A DNA stretch of 59,117 nucleotides. Origin: Aquirhabdus sp. Its GTDB lineage: Bacteria > Pseudomonadota > Gammaproteobacteria > Pseudomonadales > Moraxellaceae. Positions 53,697 to 59,117 of the stretch are shown here, in pieces. Below the pieces are notes generated by a model. That model did no database searches. It saw nothing but the letters and a program-made list of their open reading frames with translations, and was not told the DNA's origin. How positions within the stretch are numbered: position 1 is the stretch's first letter; the number at the start of each line of letters is the position of its first letter. Both the position numbers and the translations under genes were made by a program. The stretch spans positions 1 to 59,117 of the forward strand of contig JASLHI010000062.1 of the NCBI GenBank assembly GCA_030149815.1. Direction: 5' to 3'.

Positions 53697-54383
53697 CTAA
53701 TAGATACCTAAGCCAAAATCCAACCCAAACATGATTAATGGAGTCACTCTTTGTTGATCGGCTGATCCAGCTGCATCTTTTTGCGCTCCACCAATCGATA
53801 CGCTGATTGCTGTTAAGCTCGCTTTATTTAAGAACAAATAAGACATTTCTAATGCTGCACCTAATCGGTCTTTACGCTTACCAGTATCGCCAATACTAGT
53901 GTTATCCACATAACCTGCGTAAGCACCAAAATAAACACCATCATTATTTTTATCACTGTTGTATTGATAAGGCATGCGAAAGCCGACCTGACCTACAACT
54001 TTATTGCCTTGAAAAAACTCGCCGACTTTTGCATATACATGACCAAATCGTGTTGGCGCTTCTACATAGGCATGTAATAAAGAGTTGGTATCACCAACAC
54101 CGACATATACAGAATGTAATCCATCCACTCGAGTATGATTCAGACCAAACCAGTCAATTGTAGAGTCCAACCCAGATCCAATTCCTGAGCCAATCGAATT
54201 AAAAACTCCGCCTGATTTTGGTGCTGCTGTCGTATCAGTCGACGACTGATCACCATCCGCATAGACCAAAGTAGAACCCGCTAAACAGCCCAGCATAACA
54301 AGCATATTCAAGGTAGAAGTTGCGATACGAGATCTGGTTTTTTCTTGATGCTTCACTGACTTAAACCCTACCTTAGATTCCAT
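53697..54383 (-). CDS. Probable outer-membrane beta-barrel protein
   Basis: 228 residues from ATG 54383 (GGAG upstream). A long signal peptide ends near LVYADGD, a short Gly/Ser-rich linker follows (SGGVFNSIGSGIGSG), then alternating strands (HSVYVGVGDTN, GHVYAKVGEFFQGN, VGQVGFRMPYQY, GVYFGAYAGYVD, RLGAALEMSYLF) and a terminal Tyr in FGLDFGLGIY. That pattern fits a small eight- to ten-strand barrel. The family is not recognised. Confidence 0.75.
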   Translation of the reverse strand: MESKVGFKSVKHQEKTRSRIATSTLNMLVMLGCLAGSTLVYADGDQSSTDTTAAPKSGGVFNSIGSGIGSGLDSTIDWFGLNHTRVDGLHSVYVGVGDTNSLLHAYVEAPTRFGHVYAKVGEFFQGNKVVGQVGFRMPYQYNSDKNNDGVYFGAYAGYVDNTSIGDTGKRKDRLGAALEMSYLFLNKASLTAISVSIGGAQKDAAGSADQQRVTPLIMFGLDFGLGIY

Positions 54384-54863
54384 GAATGATATCTCCATAT
54401 TATTGCCATGTAATGAACTAATGAGCCGATGCCACTTGATTAATATTATGTATAGAAAACTTCGGCGTAAACTACCACAGCAGGACCCTTAAAGTCACTG
54501 ACTCTAACGCCAAACATGTTTTATCGTAATTGGCAACTTTAACAGAAATAATTCACGATAAAAGTAAAAAAAATTTACAAAACAACTAATATTATTTTTT
54601 TCATGGTTTTAGAGCAATTTTGACATGACAAATATAAAACGAGTTGCTGTAAACAATCTAAATCAAGCAAAAGCAGTCTGATGAATGCCTAGTTGACATA
54701 TCTGGCATATCGAATTTCAAACGACAAAATATGTAGCGCTCGGAACTTATGTGGAAAGTTGATTGTCAGATTCCACTCGGATCGTTACACTCGCAATCTG
54801 TAAGGCTGTGGGCATATAACTCCGTCACGCCTAGCCAACACCACCTTCGTTTTGCGACCACAC
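54384..54863. other. Divergent region between barrel gene and mrdA
   Basis: 480 bases without a convincing gene. TTGACA occurs at 54620-54625 and 54693-54698, but neither has a good -10 at 16-18 bases. A GTGGAA/TTCCAC dyad sits at 54749-54774. A plus-strand frame 54749-55039 overlaps mrdA in another frame and is a shadow. Confidence 0.45.
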
Positions 54864-56858
54864 ATGACGCGTTTTTCCCGAATCAAGAAGCCGACTCCTT
54901 TAAAAGATATTGCCCAAGAGCGAAATCTATTTCGTTCGCGCATTTTTACGGCAGCGATTCTGGTCGCAACTTGCTTCACGATCTTATTAGCACGCTATAT
55001 TCACCTACAAATCCAGCAGTACGATTATTTTTCGACTGAGTCCAACAAAAACCGCATTAAGCTTCAGGCGATACCCCCTACACGGGGCTATATTTATGAT
55101 CGGAACGGCATATTACTCGCCGACAATCATCCGATTTTTACCGTCATGGTTAATTTAGATGACGTAAGTGATTTAAATAAAACGCTGACAGCTCTCACGC
55201 CCGTCCTCGATCTTAGTCCCGATGAAATTGAGCGTTTTACCGCGCGTGCACGCGTGACAGGTGCACAGCTCAATCCAATCGCCCTAAAGATCGACTTGAA
55301 CGAATCACAAATTGCACGCTTTAGTGAACGTAAGCAGGAGTTTCCTGGAGTCGCCATCCAAACTAAAATGACTCGCTTTTATCCATACGGCGAATTATTT
55401 GCGCATGTGATTGGATATGTCGGCAGAATTAATGATAAAGAACAAGCAACTTTAGACAAGAATATTTATGCAGGTACTGACTTGATCGGTAAGATTGGTA
55501 TCGAAAAAAGTTATGAAAACCTACTTCATGGCACACCTGGCTATCAATATATCGAGGCCAATGCTCATGGTGAAATCATCAGGCAACTTGGCAAGACTGA
55601 TGCTACACGCGGCGATGACCTCTATTTATCCATTGATTACGGTCTACAAAAAATTGCACACGATCAACTTGCGGGACGACGTGGTGCAGTTGTTGCGATG
55701 AATCCAAAAACAGGAGAGGTTCTCGCATTTGTCAGCAATCCTTCGTTTGATCCAAATCCTTTTATTGCTGGTATTAAATCAGATGCTTATGCCGCCTTGC
55801 GTGATGATCCAGATCAGCCGCTCTTTAACCGCGTATTGCAAGGTCTTTATCCACCGGGTTCTACTGTTAAGCCCATTGAAGGGTTAGGCGGAATTAACTA
55901 CGGCTTAATTGATTGGACTTCTCGGATTTACGATAGCGGATCATTTCACTTACCCGGCGACTCGCACTTATTCCGTGACGACGCCAAAAGTGGACACGGT
56001 ACTGTTGATCTAGACAAAGCGATCACCGTGTCGTGCGACACTTTCTTTTATGTTTTAGCCTATCGTATGGGTATTGAGCGCATGCATGAATGGATGACTC
56101 AATTCGGATACGGACAAAAAACAGGAATTGATTTACCTGGAGAAAAAGGCGGACTCTATCCATCACCAGAATGGAAACTTCGAGCACGTAAAGCAAAATG
56201 GCTCGCAGGAGAAACAATTTCACTCGGTATTGGACAAGGATACTTACTAGCCTCTCCCCTACAACTTGTGAAATCTGTAGCAATTTTAGCAAATCAAGGT
56301 CATATCGTGACGCCACATCTATTGTTGGGCAGTAAAGGTCAAACGCCTTTTGTACTCCCCAACAAATCAGAAGGAGTGATTAATTTTCATGGAACAGCTC
56401 AAGACTGGCTCAACACTCGCGAAGCAATGGTCAATGTTATCGAACATGGAACTGCACATGGCATTGGTTACGGGCTAACAGGCTATCGGATTGCAGGAAA
56501 AACAGGAACTGCGCAGGTTGTTGGCATTGCCCAAGGTAAAAAATACAACAAAGCTGCACTCACCAAGCGTCAACTTGATCACGCACTATTTACAGCTTTT
56601 GCGCCTGCTGATGATCCAACTATTGCGATTGCTATTATTGTTGAAAATGGTGGTTTTGGTGCTTCTGCCGCAGCACCCATTGCTAGGTCAATGTTTGACT
56701 ATTATTTGCACCAGAAAGCCAAGAACCCACTCAAACCAGAACTTCCTCCTATCGATAATGGTCTGATGACTGCTGGGCAACCAATCCCTGAAGTCAAAAC
56801 AACACCAGCCAAACCAATAGTTGCTCCAATTGTGAGCAGCACAAGCGGCGTGGAGTAA
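54864..56858 (+). CDS. mrdA: Penicillin-binding protein 2 (MrdA)
   Basis: 664 residues. One N-terminal span (RIFTAAILVATCFTILLAR), the dimerisation domain with RGYIYDRNG, and the transpeptidase domain with SxxK at Ser333 (PGSTVKP), the SCD motif (TVSCDTFF) and KTGTAQ. PBP2 cross-links peptidoglycan for elongation. ATG 54864 is the start; the frame begins with TTG 54852. rsmD follows after six bases, and rodA is not adjacent. Confidence 0.96.
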   Translation: MTRFSRIKKPTPLKDIAQERNLFRSRIFTAAILVATCFTILLARYIHLQIQQYDYFSTESNKNRIKLQAIPPTRGYIYDRNGILLADNHPIFTVMVNLDDVSDLNKTLTALTPVLDLSPDEIERFTARARVTGAQLNPIALKIDLNESQIARFSERKQEFPGVAIQTKMTRFYPYGELFAHVIGYVGRINDKEQATLDKNIYAGTDLIGKIGIEKSYENLLHGTPGYQYIEANAHGEIIRQLGKTDATRGDDLYLSIDYGLQKIAHDQLAGRRGAVVAMNPKTGEVLAFVSNPSFDPNPFIAGIKSDAYAALRDDPDQPLFNRVLQGLYPPGSTVKPIEGLGGINYGLIDWTSRIYDSGSFHLPGDSHLFRDDAKSGHGTVDLDKAITVSCDTFFYVLAYRMGIERMHEWMTQFGYGQKTGIDLPGEKGGLYPSPEWKLRARKAKWLAGETISLGIGQGYLLASPLQLVKSVAILANQGHIVTPHLLLGSKGQTPFVLPNKSEGVINFHGTAQDWLNTREAMVNVIEHGTAHGIGYGLTGYRIAGKTGTAQVVGIAQGKKYNKAALTKRQLDHALFTAFAPADDPTIAIAIIVENGGFGASAAAPIARSMFDYYLHQKAKNPLKPELPPIDNGLMTAGQPIPEVKTTPAKPIVAPIVSSTSGVE

Positions 56859-56864
56859 TTTTTA

Positions 56865-57413
56865 GTGAATCAACTTCGTATTATTGGTGGTGAATGGAAA
56901 CGGCGAACGATTCGATTTGAAAGCATCGAAGGATTACGTCCAACACCTGATCGTGTGCGGGAAACACTTTTTAATTGGCTCATGTGGGACGTTGCAGGAC
57001 GACGTGTACTTGATGTTTGTGCTGGCAGTGGTGCGCTTGGATTAGAAGCTCTCTCTCGTGGTGCTGCGCATTGCACATTGATTGAGCCACACAAAAAACA
57101 AGCCTTTCAATTGCAAAAGACTCTGACTGAACTTCAATCAGATTTAGGCAAAGTGTTAAATTTTACAGCTCAAACAGCCGTCAATAAAGTTGAAGGCACA
57201 TTTGATTTGATGTTTTTAGACCCGCCCTACTCACTGAATTTGTGGGCGGAATTAGCACAGCTTTATGACAACAAATTGAATGAGAATGCTTTCATTTATG
57301 TTGAAGCTGATCGCGCCTTTGAAACACTCGGCTTGCCAGCACATTGGGAATTAAAGAAGCAAACGAAGGCTGGTAGTGTCGTGGCGGGATTGTTTGAGCG
57401 AAAGACGGTTTAA
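56865..57413 (+). CDS. rsmD: 16S rRNA (guanine-N2)-methyltransferase RsmD
   Basis: 182 residues. Opens LRIIGGEWKRRTI, with RPTPDRVRETLFNWL, the SAM-binding motif VCAGSGALGLEALSRGA and the catalytic LDPPY motif (MFLDPPYSL). RsmD methylates G966 of 16S rRNA. Start GTG 56865 has TGGAGTAA upstream, which overlaps the end of mrdA, so translation is coupled. Confidence 0.94.
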   Translation: MNQLRIIGGEWKRRTIRFESIEGLRPTPDRVRETLFNWLMWDVAGRRVLDVCAGSGALGLEALSRGAAHCTLIEPHKKQAFQLQKTLTELQSDLGKVLNFTAQTAVNKVEGTFDLMFLDPPYSLNLWAELAQLYDNKLNENAFIYVEADRAFETLGLPAHWELKKQTKAGSVVAGLFERKTV

Positions 57414-57452
57414 ATAATAAAGCCTTAACCATACGCACTTCAAACATAAGTT

Positions 57453-57518
57453 CACTGAGCTTGTCGAAGTGAAGATCTTTATCGTTGAGTGATCCCGCAC
57501 ATTTCGACAAGCTCAATG
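57453..57518. repeat. REP-like palindromic repeat, copy 2
   Basis: CACTGAGCTTGTCGAA (57453-57468) and its inverted copy (57503-57518, TTCGACAAGCTCAATG) pair at 15 of 16 positions around a 34-base loop. It sits in the convergent gap between rsmD and the LysR gene. It is the same type as 3131-3176. Confidence 0.7.
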
Positions 57519-57554
57519 AGCTATGTTGTTTAAATAGAGCTTTTAGGCATCCAA

Positions 57555-58544
57555 TCAATAATACGGAAACCCTTCCGCCATCGACAGCCCTTCCTTGCGT
57601 TCTTCATCTACAATCTGGCGCGCCACAAACATAATTAACTGACGCAACCAACGATGCGCGGGATGATGATGCAGCAATGGTCCCCAAGCCATTTTCAACT
57701 CAAACTCAGGAATATAAAACGGTGGGTCTTTGATCATCAGTTTTGGATGATCAGCATTCAATCGCGCAACACGAGTCGGTAATGTTGCAATCAAGTCAGC
57801 ATTCGCAGCAATCAGACCTGGTGTTTGATAATGACGGGTAAAAATACTGATTTTACGCTTTTGTCCAATACGCTCAAGCGCCTGATCAATCCAGCCCAAG
57901 CCACCTGATTTTTCAGGATTCACACCGAAGCCTACTCCCATACCCGTTTTACTGACCCAGATATGCTGCGCTTCTAAGTAATTTTTTAGATTAAATTGTT
58001 CAAGACTTGGGCTCTTGCTATTGAGCAAACAGCTAAAACTATCGCGCCAGACCAAGACTTGATGGAAACTCTGCGGAATTTCATTAAAACGATTAATTGC
58101 CAAATCGACTTTACCCTGCTCCATATCGCGATAAGACACATCAGAAGGGGTTAAAAAGTCGAGAACGACATTCGGTGCTTCCGAGCGCATCGCTTTGACC
58201 AAACGAGGAACAAGTGTCGCCTCTGCATAATCACTCGTCATGATACGGAATACGCGTGCACTCGTATAAGGACGGAACTCCGTACGCGGCTCTAAAATCT
58301 GAGATAAATCAGCAAGAGCTTCACGAATTAACGGCTGTAATTCAAGTGCGCGCTCTGTCGGCGTCATGCCTTCTGATGAGCGAATTAATAGCGGATCATT
58401 GAATAGCGTACGCAGACGACGCAAAATATTGCTCATCGCAGGTTGAGTGACGCCTAGCTGCTCAGCAGCGCGTGTGACATTTTTTTCTCTCAATAAAACA
58501 TCAAGATAGATTAATAAATTGAGATCCACGCGCTCAAGATTCAT
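57555..58544 (-). CDS. LysR family regulator
   Basis: 329 residues. The helix-turn-helix is LLREKNVTRAAEQLGVTQPAMSNILRRLR, followed by LFNDPLLIRS, and a periplasmic-binding-like effector domain. It is divergent from aceA across 274 bases, so regulation of the glyoxylate shunt is an obvious guess, but the same gene also lies near aceA in Acinetobacter without proven control. The ligand is unknown. Confidence 0.9.
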   Translation of the reverse strand: MNLERVDLNLLIYLDVLLREKNVTRAAEQLGVTQPAMSNILRRLRTLFNDPLLIRSSEGMTPTERALELQPLIREALADLSQILEPRTEFRPYTSARVFRIMTSDYAEATLVPRLVKAMRSEAPNVVLDFLTPSDVSYRDMEQGKVDLAINRFNEIPQSFHQVLVWRDSFSCLLNSKSPSLEQFNLKNYLEAQHIWVSKTGMGVGFGVNPEKSGGLGWIDQALERIGQKRKISIFTRHYQTPGLIAANADLIATLPTRVARLNADHPKLMIKDPPFYIPEFELKMAWGPLLHHHPAHRWLRQLIMFVARQIVDEERKEGLSMAEGFPYY

Positions 58545-58651
58545 GAAATAAATACCGAAGATTAAACTGATAAATTAGCTAAATTATGCCACAAAAAGTA
58601 GAATCCCCCAACATGATCTGAATAAGGTTTTCTTTTATTCTTTATTAGATT

Positions 58652-58707
58652 GACTTATTATCTGCACCAGTAGATTTCTTATCCCGAACATCTACTTAGA
58701 ATAAGTC
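58652..58707. repeat. Nested inverted repeats upstream of aceA
   Basis: Outer arms GACTTATT (58652-58659) / AATAAGTC (58700-58707) enclose inner arms AGTAGAT (58669-58675) / ATCTACT (58690-58696). All four arms are perfect. The element is about 110 bases before the aceA start and may fold as an RNA stem in the divergent leaders or serve as operator sites. Confidence 0.5.
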
Positions 58708-58710
58708 AAA

Positions 58711-58727
58711 AAAAGCTCCCATCAGAG
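58711..58727 (-). terminator. Possible minus-strand terminator between aceA and lysR
   Basis: On the minus strand GCTC-TGATGG-GAGC is followed by seven T (58714-58708). It would end leftward transcripts starting near aceA before the LysR gene. The stem has only four base pairs, so this is uncertain. Confidence 0.4.
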
Positions 58728-58818
58728 CGAAAGAATTAAACAAAATCTAAGCAATATCCGATATTTAAATTGTAATCGTTATTTAAATCCCCCCTCTACC
58801 TTTATATAGGAAGACGTC

Positions 58819-59117
58819 ATGACTACATATAGCACTGCGATTGATGCAATCCGCGAATTAAAAGCAAAATTCGGCGGCACATGGGCAGATATCAGCCCTG
58901 AAGATGGTGCACGCATGCAACTTCAAAACCGTTTCAAAACCGGTTTAGACATTGCTAAATACACTGCTGCAATCATGCGCAAAGATATGGCTGATTATGA
59001 TGCTGACTCTAGCAAATACACTCAGTCTTTAGGTTGCTGGCACGGTTTTATCGCGCAACAAAAAATGATCGCGAACAAAAAATATTTCGGCACAACTGAC
59101 AAACGTTACATCTACCT
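58819..59117 (+). CDS. aceA: Isocitrate lyase, 5' part
   Basis: The first 99 residues of a protein of about 530. The N-terminus is TTYSTAIDAIRELKAKFGG, followed by WADISPEDGARMQLQNRFKT, a CWHGFIAQQKMIANKKYFG segment and then the window edge. This is the long form of isocitrate lyase shared by Acinetobacter and Pseudomonas aeruginosa. It splits isocitrate to glyoxylate and succinate in the glyoxylate shunt. AGGAAGACGTC precedes ATG 58819. No catalytic residue is reached within the window. Confidence 0.93.
   Translation, partial: MTTYSTAIDAIRELKAKFGGTWADISPEDGARMQLQNRFKTGLDIAKYTAAIMRKDMADYDADSSKYTQSLGCWHGFIAQQKMIANKKYFGTTDKRYIY

Overview
The window looks like chromosome from a gammaproteobacterium of the Moraxellaceae, most like Acinetobacter or a close relative. 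The evidence is the moderate-to-low G+C, the start of an isocitrate lyase that reads as the Acinetobacter/Pseudomonas long form, a GTP-dependent PEP carboxykinase, the lptM-lysA-dapF order, ffh next to ypjD, and a PssA with an acidic N-terminal tail. It is mainly housekeeping sequence with accessory genes inserted. I see no rRNA, tRNA, CRISPR array, transposase or prophage.

Layout: 1-2.3 kb holds the end of rlmJ, then pssA and a YgjP-type metalloprotein. 2.3-6.3 kb (minus strand) holds an operon of a circularly permuted ATP-grasp ligase, an alpha-E protein and a transglutaminase-like protease, followed by the proteasome-like peptidase Anbu. 6.7-9.1 kb is dapF, lysA and lptM. 9.4-14.7 kb is accessory: an SDR reductase, a small anchored protein, a cytochrome P450 divergent from its likely TetR regulator, a 3' fragment of a second SDR copy, and a two-gene membrane-protein/DUF4868 pair that I read as a Kiwa antiphage system. 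14.8-22.5 kb has a PRC-barrel protein, CsbD, a fatty acid desaturase with a divergent AraC regulator, a GST plus two SDR genes, a thioesterase divergent from HxlR, and a lipoprotein.

22.5-28.3 kb has a haloalkane dehalogenase-like hydrolase and a three-gene cluster (AGPS-like flavoprotein, GlpD-like dehydrogenase, FGGY kinase) that suggests glycerol-ether or glycerol phosphate metabolism. 28.6-38 kb has a glycine-zipper lipoprotein, ftsK, a DedA-rhodanese fusion, an AT-rich YaaC-family gene, pckG and a ferritin-like membrane hydrolase. 38.5-44.3 kb has a lipid kinase with a phosphoesterase, groES-groEL behind a well-formed heat-shock promoter, an AT-rich HEPN/AbiU2-like gene, tpx and an orphan. 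44.4-59.1 kb has ffh, ypjD, adk, the late cytochrome c maturation genes ccmFGHI, a DUF445 protein, an outer-membrane-like protein, mrdA, rsmD, a LysR regulator and the 5' end of aceA.

The most interesting parts are the Anbu/ATP-grasp operon (a conserved peptide-ligation and proteolysis system of unknown substrate), the Kiwa-like pair next to a scar of gene duplication, the ether-lipid-like cluster, and two single AT-rich probable defence genes (YaaC and HEPN/AbiU2). Several regulatory sites are visible: near-perfect TetR and HxlR operators, a sigma-32 promoter that overlaps the stop codon of the upstream gene, and clear intrinsic terminators. All family names rest on reading motifs by eye; no database search was run.
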